A stretch of DNA of 12,170 bases from CAZBBB01 sp964490005 (GTDB taxonomy: Bacteria; Planctomycetota; B15-G4): the NCBI GenBank assembly GCA_964490005.1, contig CAZBBB010000097.1, positions 1 to 12,170 on the forward strand, in the 5' to 3' direction. The notes under the pieces were generated by a model that saw only the letters and a list, made by a program, of their open reading frames with translations, made no database searches and had not been told where the DNA came from. This document shows, one piece after another, positions 1 to 6,187 of this stretch (the first letter of the stretch is position 1; each line of letters starts with the position of its first letter). A program made the translations under genes and the position numbers.

Positions 1-846
1 GCCGGGCAGCAGCCACGGCGCGCACAGCAGGCCGCCCAGCGCGGAGAGCGCCCGTCCGCGGAGCGCGTAGAGAGCGCCCGCGCGCAGCGGCGCGAGCAGG
101 AAGGCCGCCCAGCGCCGGCCGGGCAGGGGTGCGGGCAGCGCGGCGAGCAGGCAGGGCCAGTGGTTGCGGGTCATGTAGAAGACGTTGCGCGCCGACATGC
201 GGCCGACCGAGCCGCCGCCCTCGTGCAGGGCGCGCGCCTGCGGCACGGTGCGGCAAGCGTAGCCCGCGCTCGCGAGCCGCAGCGCGAGGTCGACGTCCTC
301 CCAGTACAGGAAGTAGTCGGGCGCGGGGCCGCCGACGGCCTCCAGCGCGGCGCGCCGCCAGAGCGCGGCGCCGCCGAGCGGGCCGAGCACGGCTCGCGGC
401 GCGGCGTCGAGCTCGCGCGCGCGCCGGCCGTGGTCGCAGTTGATCTGCCCGAGGAAGGAAGTCAGTCCGATGCCGGTGGCGTCGATGCGCTCGGGGTCGC
501 GCGCGTCGAGCACCGTCAACGCCACCGAGCCCAGCGCGGGGTCGGCCGCCAGCGCCTCCTCGGCGGGCGCGAGCGCGCCGGGCAGCAGCTCGACGTCGGG
601 GTTGAGCGTGAGCACGAAGGGCGAGTGCGTCGCCGCCAGTCCGGCGATCACGCCGGCGGCGAAACCCCCGTTGACGGGCAGCCGCAGCGAGCGCACACCG
701 GGCGGGAGGGCGTCGGCCGAGCCGTCGCTCGAGGCGTTGTCGACGACGAGCAGCTCGGCCGGCGACTGCGCGCGGGCCGCGTCGAGGCAGCGCGCGAGCG
801 AGCGGCCTCCGTTGTAGTTGATCACCACGACGGCCGCGGCGGACAT
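1..846 (-). CDS. Family 2 glycosyltransferase, rhamnosyltransferase-like (C-terminus outside window)
   Basis: Probably transfers a sugar from a nucleotide-sugar donor onto a growing surface glycan at the cytoplasmic face of the inner membrane. Reading leftwards from ATG at 846-844, the frame stays open for 282 codons to base 1, so the C-terminus is missing. GT-A fold marks are visible: an N-terminal strand ending INYNGG (residues 9-14), VVDNASSDGS (34-43), a metal-binding-region motif LNPDVEL (81-87) and the acceptor-side motif FLYWEDVDL (179-187), followed by HEGGGS near residue 210. This set is typical of WbbL/rhamnosyltransferase-like GT2 proteins; the actual sugar cannot be read from the sequence. 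The last visible part is rich in Leu/Ala and may begin a membrane-associated tail. There is no Shine-Dalgarno sequence before the ATG, but a TAGACT element lies 6 bases upstream. It diverges from the lipoprotein gene at 949. Confidence 0.9.
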   Translation of the reverse strand, partial: MSAAAVVVINYNGGRSLARCLDAARAQSPAELLVVDNASSDGSADALPPGVRSLRLPVNGGFAAGVIAGLAATHSPFVLTLNPDVELLPGALAPAEEALAADPALGSVALTVLDARDPERIDATGIGLTSFLGQINCDHGRRARELDAAPRAVLGPLGGAALWRRAALEAVGGPAPDYFLYWEDVDLALRLASAGYACRTVPQARALHEGGGSVGRMSARNVFYMTRNHWPCLLAALPAPLPGRRWAAFLLAPLRAGALYALRGRALSALGGLLCAPWLLPG

Positions 847-852
847 GCCCGG

Positions 853-858
853 AGTCTA
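853..858 (-). promoter_or_regulatory. Putative -10 element TAGACT for the 1-846 glycosyltransferase gene
   Basis: On the minus strand TAGACT sits 6 bases before the ATG, so a start 6-7 bases downstream of it would fall on or next to the ATG and give a leaderless mRNA. The same TAGACY word recurs at the two other divergent regions of the window. No convincing -35 box was found at 16-18 bases upstream. This rests on motif and position only. Confidence 0.4.
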
Positions 859-934
859 ACGAGCGTGCCGCGTCGCCCCGCGGGCGCTTTTTCGCGCCCC
901 GTCTCCGTGACACCATGGACGGACCGTCCGGCGT

Positions 935-940
935 GGGAGG
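935..940 (+). promoter_or_regulatory. Shine-Dalgarno GGGAGG deciding the GTG start of the lipoprotein gene
   Basis: GGGAGG ends 8 bases before the GTG at 949-951. It selects this start over the far longer upstream extension of the same frame, which runs antisense through the glycosyltransferase gene. It also disfavours the ATG at 915, which is in another frame. Confidence 0.7.
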
Positions 941-948
941 TGCCCTTC

Positions 949-1566
949 GTGAACTGCGGCCCGTCGTTGCGCTCGCTGGGAGCGCTCGTGCTGCTCGCCG
1001 CCGGCCTGGTCGGCTGCGCGGGCGCGGCGGGCCGGCGCGACGTCTCGAGCTGGATGGAGGCGCGCGGCGCCGACCTCATGGACGTCTTCGGCCTGCGCCT
1101 CGCGGCCGGCGTGGGCGTGGGGGGCTGGGTGCGCGTCACCGAGTACGCGCAGCTCGGCTTCATGGTGCGCGGCCCGGCCGAGTCGCGGCTGGTGATCGCC
1201 TCCGAGACGGCGCGGCCCGACGACTTCCGCGTGCGCGGCCTGCCCTGCCTGGTCGTCGGCACCATCGGCCGCTACGGCGGCGTCTGGTACGAGGGCACGA
1301 GCGAGGTCTACCTGCCGGGCTGGAGCAACCGCGACGGGCCCACGAGCCCGGTGCTGCGCGATCCGATCGCCGGCGTGGTGCCGCTCGACGGCCGGGCCGA
1401 CAACTGGCGCCACTCGATCGGCGTCGGGGCGCACCTGCTGCTGGCTGGCGCCGAATTCGAGCTGCGCCCCTTCGAGGCCGTGGACTTCGTGGCCGGCCTG
1501 CTCTCGGGCTACGACCCTTCGGGCGACGACGTGCCCGTCGACGCGGGCTCCGACGCGCGCAACTGA
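949..1566 (+). CDS. Uncharacterised outer-membrane or periplasmic lipoprotein
   Basis: Function unknown. From the GTG at 949 the product is 205 residues. It opens with a lipoprotein signal: one arginine at residue 8, a hydrophobic stretch LGALVLLAAGL (10-20) and the lipobox LVGC with Cys23 as the expected lipidation site. The mature part is glycine- and aromatic-rich (RGADLMDVFGLRLAAGVGVG, then VRVTEYAQLGF). It ends with an acidic stretch in which ELRPFEAVDFVAGLLSG precedes an Asp-rich tail. Alternating hydrophobic/glycine segments without long helices suggest a beta-rich fold. I have the impression that similar small lipoproteins with an 'R-x-DL-x-D ... G-G' core occur in deltaproteobacterial-type genomes, but I cannot verify the family. 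Its last 19 codons overlap the end of the convergent TMTC-like gene. Confidence 0.75.
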   Translation: MNCGPSLRSLGALVLLAAGLVGCAGAAGRRDVSSWMEARGADLMDVFGLRLAAGVGVGGWVRVTEYAQLGFMVRGPAESRLVIASETARPDDFRVRGLPCLVVGTIGRYGGVWYEGTSEVYLPGWSNRDGPTSPVLRDPIAGVVPLDGRADNWRHSIGVGAHLLLAGAEFELRPFEAVDFVAGLLSGYDPSGDDVPVDAGSDARN

Positions 1567-3128
1567 ACGAGCAGCGCCTCGACGGCGCGCCGCTCGTCGG
1601 CGCTCAGCCGCGGCTCGCCTTCGATCGCCTCGAGCACGGCGCGCGCCTCGGCGGGGCCCACGGCGCGGGGCGGCACGAGCGCAAGCTGCGCCAGGTTGAT
1701 GCGCGCCGGCACGAGCCCCGGCAGCTTGTCGAGCGCCGCGCGGTAGTGACCCGCCGCGTCGAGCGCGTCGGGGAAGCGCTGCCCGAGCGCGAGGTTCCCC
1801 AGGATCTGGTGCGCCAGCCCGGCGTACAGGTGGTCGGGGTCGATCTGCAGCGAGGCGCGCAGTTCGTCGGCGGCGCCGGGCCGGCGGGCGTCGAGCGCGA
1901 GGTGGCGCCCGGCGGCGTCGAGGAAGTAGCCGTGGTTGTAGCGGATGTGCGCGACCTGCGGCGCGACGCTCGCCGCGTGCGCCCAGATCGAGAGGTCGTC
2001 GCGAAGGACGCGCACGGCGCGGCGGCAGGCGGGCAGCGCGAGCAGCAGCGCGACGAGCGGCAGGGCCACCGACCATCCCGGGCCGCGGCCCGCGGCCAGT
2101 TCGGCGCGGCCGAGCGCGGCGAGCGCCCCGCCGGCCGCCAGGCAGACCAGCGCCGACGGCAGGTACAGGAAACGCTCGGCGAAGGTGGCGCCGATGGGCA
2201 CGAGGTTGAGCACGGTGGCTAGCGCGACGGGCACGAGCAGCAGCGGCACGGCGATGCCGGGGTGGCGGCGGCGCAGCGCGAGCGCCGCGAGCAGCACCGC
2301 GGCGAGCGTGGCGAGCGCGGCGGCGTCGGGCGCGAGGAACTCGTCGCGGTGGTAGTAGACGCGCAGCGCGCCGGGCCAGAGCATGAGCTGCAGCGCGCGG
2401 CCGAGGATGTTGGCCGCGACGAGGACGCGCGTCGCCGGGCCGAAGGCGCCGAAGGGCGCGTCGTCGGGCAGCTGCTGGAGCAGCACGACCGCGCGCGCGA
2501 CGTACACGGCGACGAGGGGCAGCGCGCAGAGCAGCAGACGCCCCCACGGCGGCGGCCGCCGCCGCGCGAGCAGGTCGTGCCCCAGGAACAGCAGCGGCGC
2601 CACGGCCGCGCTCTCCTTGCAGAGCAGCGCCAGCCCGACGAGCAGCGCCGCCAGCCCGGCGGCGGCCCGGCCGGGGCGCAGGTGCGCGTTCCAGGCCAGC
2701 AGCACGCCCAGCGCCGCGAGCAGTTCGGCCCGGCCCGAGACCCAGCCGACCGCCTCGGCGTGCAGCGGGTGGGCGGCGAACAGCAGCGCGGCGCCGCAGG
2801 CCGGCGCGCGCGTCAGGCCGAGGCGGCGGGCCAGCGCGTACAGGGCCAGCGCGACGGCGGCGTGCAGCACGACGTTGCCCGCGCGCAGCGGCCCGGCCGC
2901 GCCGGCGTGGCGCCACTGCGCCTTCCAGCTCGCGACGGTGAGCGGGCGCCAGAGGGCCTGGCCGGGCGTGCCGAGCGGCGTGCCGAACACCGGGGCCTCG
3001 CCGGAGACGGCCGGATTCTCGACGACGTAGTATTGGTCGTCGTAGACGAAGTCGCCGTCCACGGCGGGCCAGCAGGCCAGCAGCGCGACGAGGACGACGA
3101 GCAGGGCGGGGGCGGCGCGGCGCGGCAT
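1509..3128 (-). CDS. TMTC-like GT-C membrane glycosyltransferase with C-terminal TPR-like region
   Basis: A 539-residue polytopic inner-membrane protein that probably uses a polyprenyl-phosphate sugar to glycosylate something in the periplasm, by analogy with TMTC/PMT-type GT-C enzymes. A first helix (about 8-22) is followed by an acidic loop GDFVYDD (25-31) ending in an N-P pair, the usual GT-C catalytic-loop signature. Further TMTC-like blocks are NVVLHAAVALALYAL (85-99), HPLHAEAVGWVSGRAELL (120-137), ALLCKES (167-173), QLMLWP (247-252) and ERFLYLPSA (318-326). About eleven or twelve hydrophobic segments can be counted before residue 370. Residues about 390-525 are soluble, helical and TPR-like (YNHGYFLDAAGRHLALD; GNLALGQRFPDALDAAGHY). 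Eukaryotic TMTC proteins O-mannosylate cadherins; the acceptor here is unknown. The ATG at 3128-3126 has no Shine-Dalgarno sequence, but TAGACT lies 9 bases upstream. Confidence 0.85.
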   Translation of the reverse strand: MPRRAAPALLVVLVALLACWPAVDGDFVYDDQYYVVENPAVSGEAPVFGTPLGTPGQALWRPLTVASWKAQWRHAGAAGPLRAGNVVLHAAVALALYALARRLGLTRAPACGAALLFAAHPLHAEAVGWVSGRAELLAALGVLLAWNAHLRPGRAAAGLAALLVGLALLCKESAAVAPLLFLGHDLLARRRPPPWGRLLLCALPLVAVYVARAVVLLQQLPDDAPFGAFGPATRVLVAANILGRALQLMLWPGALRVYYHRDEFLAPDAAALATLAAVLLAALALRRRHPGIAVPLLLVPVALATVLNLVPIGATFAERFLYLPSALVCLAAGGALAALGRAELAAGRGPGWSVALPLVALLLALPACRRAVRVLRDDLSIWAHAASVAPQVAHIRYNHGYFLDAAGRHLALDARRPGAADELRASLQIDPDHLYAGLAHQILGNLALGQRFPDALDAAGHYRAALDKLPGLVPARINLAQLALVPPRAVGPAEARAVLEAIEGEPRLSADERRAVEALLVQLRASEPASTGTSSPEGS

Positions 3129-3137
3129 CGGGCGGCG

Positions 3138-3143
3138 AGTCTA
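3138..3143 (-). promoter_or_regulatory. Putative -10 element TAGACT for the TMTC-like gene
   Basis: On the minus strand the sequence reads TATAGACT, 9 bases before the ATG at 3128. Whichever of TATAGA or TAGACT is used, the mRNA leader would be only about 2-5 bases, so translation would be effectively leaderless; there is also no Shine-Dalgarno sequence. No clear -35 was seen. Confidence 0.4.
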
Positions 3144-3149
3144 TAGGAT
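3142..3149 (+). promoter_or_regulatory. Putative -10 element TATAGGAT for the DUF5658-type gene
   Basis: On the plus strand TATAGGAT overlaps the minus-strand TAGACT element, so two divergent promoters would share the same few AT-rich bases in an otherwise GC-rich gap. A start about 7 bases downstream would give a leader of roughly 60 bases for the gene at 3219. Motif-only evidence. Confidence 0.3.
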
Positions 3150-3218
3150 GCGCTCGGCCGCCGATTTCGCGCCGACGGGCGACAAGTCCCGGGGGGCCGG
3201 CAGCCGATAGGACCGAGC

Positions 3219-3668
3219 ATGGAGCCAGCAGCGAACCCGACCGCGCGGCCGCGCGGCCCCGACCGCCGCAAGCGGCCGACGCCGATGATCTCGCGCTACA
3301 CCTTCTTCGGCGGGCGCCGCGTGGGCGCGCGGCGGCAGGGCGAGACCGAGGGCAGCTACGTCGACGTCTACAGTCCGCGCCTGGTGTGGCTGCTGCTGTT
3401 CTTCTTCGCGCTCACGGTCATCGACTCGGTCTCGACGCTGGTCTACCTGGGCAAGGGCGGGCGCGAGCTGAACCCGATCGCGCAGATGATGATCGACCAG
3501 GGCAACACGTTCTTCGTGCTCGGCAAGGGCCTGCTGTCGGGCCTGTGCCTGCTGTTCGTGATGCTGCACAAGAACTTCCGGCCCGCGCGCGCGGCGCTGG
3601 CGGTGGGCTTCACCTTCTACTTCCTGCTCGGCGTCTACCATCTCGTGCTGCAGGTCATGGCGCTCTGA
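3219..3668 (+). CDS. DUF5658-type three-helix membrane protein
   Basis: A 149-residue small inner-membrane protein of unknown function. A basic, proline-rich N-terminal cytoplasmic segment carries the string DRRKRPTPMISRYTFFGGRR (15-34) and then YVDVYS (47-52), both of which I recognise as the conserved leader of DUF5658 proteins. Three hydrophobic helices follow at about 55-77, 97-116 and 125-147. The first contains an embedded Asp (TVIDSVSTLVYL), and a loop motif GGRELNPIAQMM (80-91) comes next. The ATG at 3219 is supported by AGGA ending 6 bases upstream (3209-3212) and because the downstream Met23 would remove the conserved DRR-RPTP part. It stands alone between a divergent and a co-directional gene; a GC-rich hairpin lies just after the stop. 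Confidence 0.8.
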   Translation: MEPAANPTARPRGPDRRKRPTPMISRYTFFGGRRVGARRQGETEGSYVDVYSPRLVWLLLFFFALTVIDSVSTLVYLGKGGRELNPIAQMMIDQGNTFFVLGKGLLSGLCLLFVMLHKNFRPARAALAVGFTFYFLLGVYHLVLQVMAL

Positions 3669-3671
3669 ACG

Positions 3672-3689
3672 GGGCGCGCGGCCGCGCCC
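3672..3689 (+). terminator. GC-rich hairpin just after the DUF5658-type gene
   Basis: GGGCGCG (3672-3678) pairs perfectly with CGCGCCC (3683-3689) around a 4-base loop CGGC, beginning 3 bases after the stop codon at 3668. There is no following T-run, so it is not a standard intrinsic terminator. It may stabilise the 3' end or be chance in such GC-rich DNA. Confidence 0.3.
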
Positions 3690-3739
3690 GGTTCCCGGAC
3701 GACCGCCCGGCCCGGCTGGAGGATTCGGCCGGCTTCCTC

Positions 3740-3745
3740 TAGGCT
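3740..3745 (+). promoter_or_regulatory. Putative -10 element TAGGCT upstream of moaA
   Basis: TAGGCT fits the TANNNT pattern seen at the other gene heads in the window. It would give a leader of about 23 bases that includes the GGGAG Shine-Dalgarno sequence at 3763-3767. No clear -35 box; motif-only evidence. Confidence 0.3.
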
Positions 3746-3774
3746 GCTCGCTCGCACCCCGCGGGAGCGCCGCC

Positions 3775-4788
3775 TTGGTCATCCACATCGCCGATCCGCC
3801 GCAGGCGCGGCCGGCCGGTGTCGGCGCCGCGCCCGAACTGGGCGAGGCGCGCGCGATCACCTACCTGCGCGTCTCGGTCACCGACCGCTGCAACCTGCGC
3901 TGCAGCTACTGCATGCCCGAAGGGCAGGAATTCCTCGAGCACGACCGGCTGCTGAGCTTCGAGGAGATCGCGACCGTCGCGGGGCTGCTCGTGCGCCACG
4001 GCGTCGGGAAGATCCGCCTGACGGGCGGCGAACCGCTGCTGCGGCGCGAGCTGCCGCGGCTCGTGGCGCTGCTCAAGGCGCTGCCGGGCGCGCCGCGCGT
4101 GGTGCTCACGACGAACGGCATGCTGCTCGCGCGCCACGCGCGCGCGCTGCGCGAGGCCGGCCTCGACCGGCTCAACATCAGTCTCGACACGCTGCGGCCC
4201 GAGCGCTTCCTGCGCATCGCGCGCCGGCCCGGCCTGGACGACGTGCTCGCCGGCATCGAGGCCTGCGAGGCGGTCGGCTTCCGCGACACCAAGCTCAACA
4301 CGGTCGTGCTCGGCGGCGTGAACGACGACGAACTCGGCGAACTGCTCGCCTTCTCCGCGCGTCACGGGCTGCAGCAGCGCTTCATCGAGTTCATGCCGAT
4401 GGCCAGCAACGACTACGGCCACGGGGCGCGGCGCGTGCCGCTCGACGAGATCCGGCGGCGCGTGGAGGCCTTCGGCGAACTGCGGCCCGAGGGCCGCGGC
4501 AGCGGCCCGGCCGACGTCTTCACGCTGTCGTCGACGGGACAGCGCGTGGGCATCATCGCCGCGATCTCGCTGCCCTTCTGCGCGACCTGCAACCGACTGC
4601 GCCTCACGTCGGAGGGCGTGCTGCGCAGCTGCCTGTTCGAGGGCGGCGAGCTGGGCGTGCGCGAACTGCTGCGCTCGGGCCGCGACGTCGAGCGGCGCCT
4701 GGCCGAGGCGCTCGAGTGGCTGCGGCGCGTCAAGCCGCCCGTGCACGCCGGCGCGGGGCACGGGCAGATGAACCGCATGGGCGGCTGA
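3775..4788 (+). CDS. moaA: GTP 3',8-cyclase MoaA (molybdenum cofactor step 1)
   Basis: A cytoplasmic radical-SAM enzyme that turns GTP into 3',8-cyclo-7,8-dihydro-GTP, which MoaC then converts to cyclic pyranopterin monophosphate. At 337 residues it has the normal family length. The SAM-cluster motif is Cys39-x3-Cys43-x2-Cys46 (CNLRCSYCMPEG), followed by TGGEPLL (83-89), LTTNG (111-115) and NISLDTLRPE (134-143). The second 4Fe-4S cluster uses Cys269-x2-Cys272-x13-Cys286, and the protein ends with the diagnostic Gly-Gly tail (RMGG) that reaches into the active site, so it appears intact. The start is a TTG at 3775, preceded by GGGAG 7 bases upstream; no ATG is available before the conserved region. 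No moaC, moaD, moaE or moeA is nearby, so the other steps must be encoded elsewhere. It converges on the minus-strand gene ending at 4790. Confidence 0.95.
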   Translation: MVIHIADPPQARPAGVGAAPELGEARAITYLRVSVTDRCNLRCSYCMPEGQEFLEHDRLLSFEEIATVAGLLVRHGVGKIRLTGGEPLLRRELPRLVALLKALPGAPRVVLTTNGMLLARHARALREAGLDRLNISLDTLRPERFLRIARRPGLDDVLAGIEACEAVGFRDTKLNTVVLGGVNDDELGELLAFSARHGLQQRFIEFMPMASNDYGHGARRVPLDEIRRRVEAFGELRPEGRGSGPADVFTLSSTGQRVGIIAAISLPFCATCNRLRLTSEGVLRSCLFEGGELGVRELLRSGRDVERRLAEALEWLRRVKPPVHAGAGHGQMNRMGG

Positions 4789-4795
4789 CTCAGCC
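4783..4795. repeat. Palindrome containing both convergent stop codons
   Basis: GGCTGA-C-TCAGCC is a perfect inverted repeat centred on 4789. Its left arm ends with the TGA of moaA (4786-4788) and its right arm begins with the complement of the TGA of the minus-strand lipoprotein gene (4790-4792). As RNA it can form only a 5-base-pair hairpin with a 3-base loop, so any terminator role would be weak. Confidence 0.5.
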
Positions 4796-6187
4796 CTCGG
4801 GCAGCGCCTCGTACCAGGCGCGCCAGGCCGGCGGCCAACGGTCGCCCGCGAGTTCGGCGGGCAGCAGCTCGCGCACGTGCGGCACGTAACCGAGGCGCGC
4901 GCGGCGGCGCGCGCGGTCGAAGGCCGGCCCCGTCGGCAGCGCGTGGGCCTCGGCGCGCTGCGCCGCGAGCAGGGCGGGCAGGGCCGAGATCGTCGCGGGC
5001 CAGCCGTCGAGCAGCACCGCGGCGTCGGAGGGCGTGAGCGAGATGCGCGGCGTGTGCCGCATCGCGCGGCAGGCCTCGTGGCGCACGATCACGACCGGCT
5101 CCGTCACGAGGGCCACGAGCTGCAGGCCGATCCAGGCCTCGATGCGCCAGGGGAAGGCGTCGACGAGCGCCTCGGCGCGCGCGCGCGCGTCGTCGGCCTC
5201 CGACGCGATCGCGTCGAGCAGCGCGAGCAACTCGCGCTCGACCGGGTCGCCGGGGGCCAGCGCCTCGTTCGGCGGCAGCCGGCACAGCCGCAGCCCGGCC
5301 GCGAGCGCGGGCACGTCGCCCTCCGCGTCGGCGATCGAGGTCCAGCCCGCGATGACCGCGGGCTCGACGATCCCCTCGCGCGCGCTGCGCAGCGCCATGC
5401 GTCGCGCGGCGTGCCGGGGCGTGGGCGCGTCCGCGACGGACAGCGCTTCGGCGGCGTCGAAGGCCGCTTCGGCGCGGCCGGCGACGAGTTCGCCGAGCGC
5501 GAAGGCCTCGACGCGGGCCTCGCGCTCGGCGCGGTCGCGGGGCGGCAGCGCGCCCTCCCGGCCGGCGAGGCGCGCGACGAGCTGGCGCGCCAGTTCGTCG
5601 TGCCCCCACGGGTCGAGCAGGTCGATGCCGTTCGAGAACAGCTCGGCCTCCTCGCGCTCCTGGAAGCCGGCCGCGAGGTCGAGCGCCGCGCCGCGCGCGC
5701 GCAGGCGCTCGGCGACCTGCCCCAGCTCGGGCAGTTCGATGCGGCCCTGCAGGCCCAGCGGGGCGGTGGCCAGCAGCAGCGGCACGTCGCGCGCGTCGGC
5801 CGCGCCCTGCAGCTCGTCGAGCAGCGCATCGAGCGCCGCCTCGTCGACGTCGCGGCTCGTGAGCGGCCCCGGCTCGCGGTGCAGGATCGACGGGTCGACG
5901 CCGCGCAGCAGCGAGAGGTCGCCGACGATCGCGATCACCGCGCGCAGGTCTTCGGCCTCGCCCACGAGGGCGGGCCAGCTCGCGCGTGGGGCGGACAGCG
6001 CCCGCGCGTGCGCCGGGCCGAGCACGTCGGTCGCGCCGAGGATGTCGTCCAGGCGCTCGGCCACGCGCGTGCTGCCCGCGAAGCTGCGCTCGGCGAGCAG
6101 CAGCAGGCCGTCACCGGGCGGCGCGGGCTGCGGGCCGCAGGCGGCCAGCGCGCCCGCCAGCAGCGCCGCGCGCACCCGCGCCCTCAA
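4790..6187 (-). CDS. Putative lipoprotein with degenerate SGNH-like N-terminal half
   Basis: Not confidently assignable to a family. From TTG at 6187-6185 it has 465 residues. A basic n-region (MRARVR) and hydrophobic stretch end in the lipobox LAAC, Cys17. Residues about 28-210 alternate strands and helices in an SGNH-hydrolase-like order: a first strand GLLLLAERSF where the GDS block would be, IAIVGDLSLL (85-94), LLLATAPLGLQG (137-148) and a final LFSNGIDLLDPWGHDELARQ (183-202) resembling the block V Asp-x-x-His region. The expected GDS serine and GxN are not evident, so catalysis is doubtful. The rest (about 215-465) is mostly alpha-helical and unknown. The TTG overlaps the stop of the sulfatase-like gene as TTGA, implying coupling. 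An alternative GTG at 6175 has a better-spaced GAGGG (6185-6181) but leaves a very short signal. Confidence 0.75.
   Translation of the reverse strand: MRARVRAALLAGALAACGPQPAPPGDGLLLLAERSFAGSTRVAERLDDILGATDVLGPAHARALSAPRASWPALVGEAEDLRAVIAIVGDLSLLRGVDPSILHREPGPLTSRDVDEAALDALLDELQGAADARDVPLLLATAPLGLQGRIELPELGQVAERLRARGAALDLAAGFQEREEAELFSNGIDLLDPWGHDELARQLVARLAGREGALPPRDRAEREARVEAFALGELVAGRAEAAFDAAEALSVADAPTPRHAARRMALRSAREGIVEPAVIAGWTSIADAEGDVPALAAGLRLCRLPPNEALAPGDPVERELLALLDAIASEADDARARAEALVDAFPWRIEAWIGLQLVALVTEPVVIVRHEACRAMRHTPRISLTPSDAAVLLDGWPATISALPALLAAQRAEAHALPTGPAFDRARRRARLGYVPHVRELLPAELAGDRWPPAWRAWYEALPEG

Noticed and set aside
885..895. T-run in GCGCTTTTTCGCGC between the divergent GT2 and lipoprotein genes as a terminator
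   Set aside because: The T-run is inside the small inverted repeat instead of after a stem, and no gene ends nearby.
160..948. Long upstream extension of the lipoprotein reading frame, making a 468-residue frame
   Set aside because: It runs antisense through a well-supported GT2 gene, has Arg/Ala-rich composition without motifs, and a Shine-Dalgarno sequence with GTG at 949 gives a proper lipoprotein signal.
5174..5190. Alternating GC run, possible Z-DNA or simple repeat
   Set aside because: It is in coding sequence for Ala-Arg-type codons, and similar short runs occur throughout this GC-rich window.
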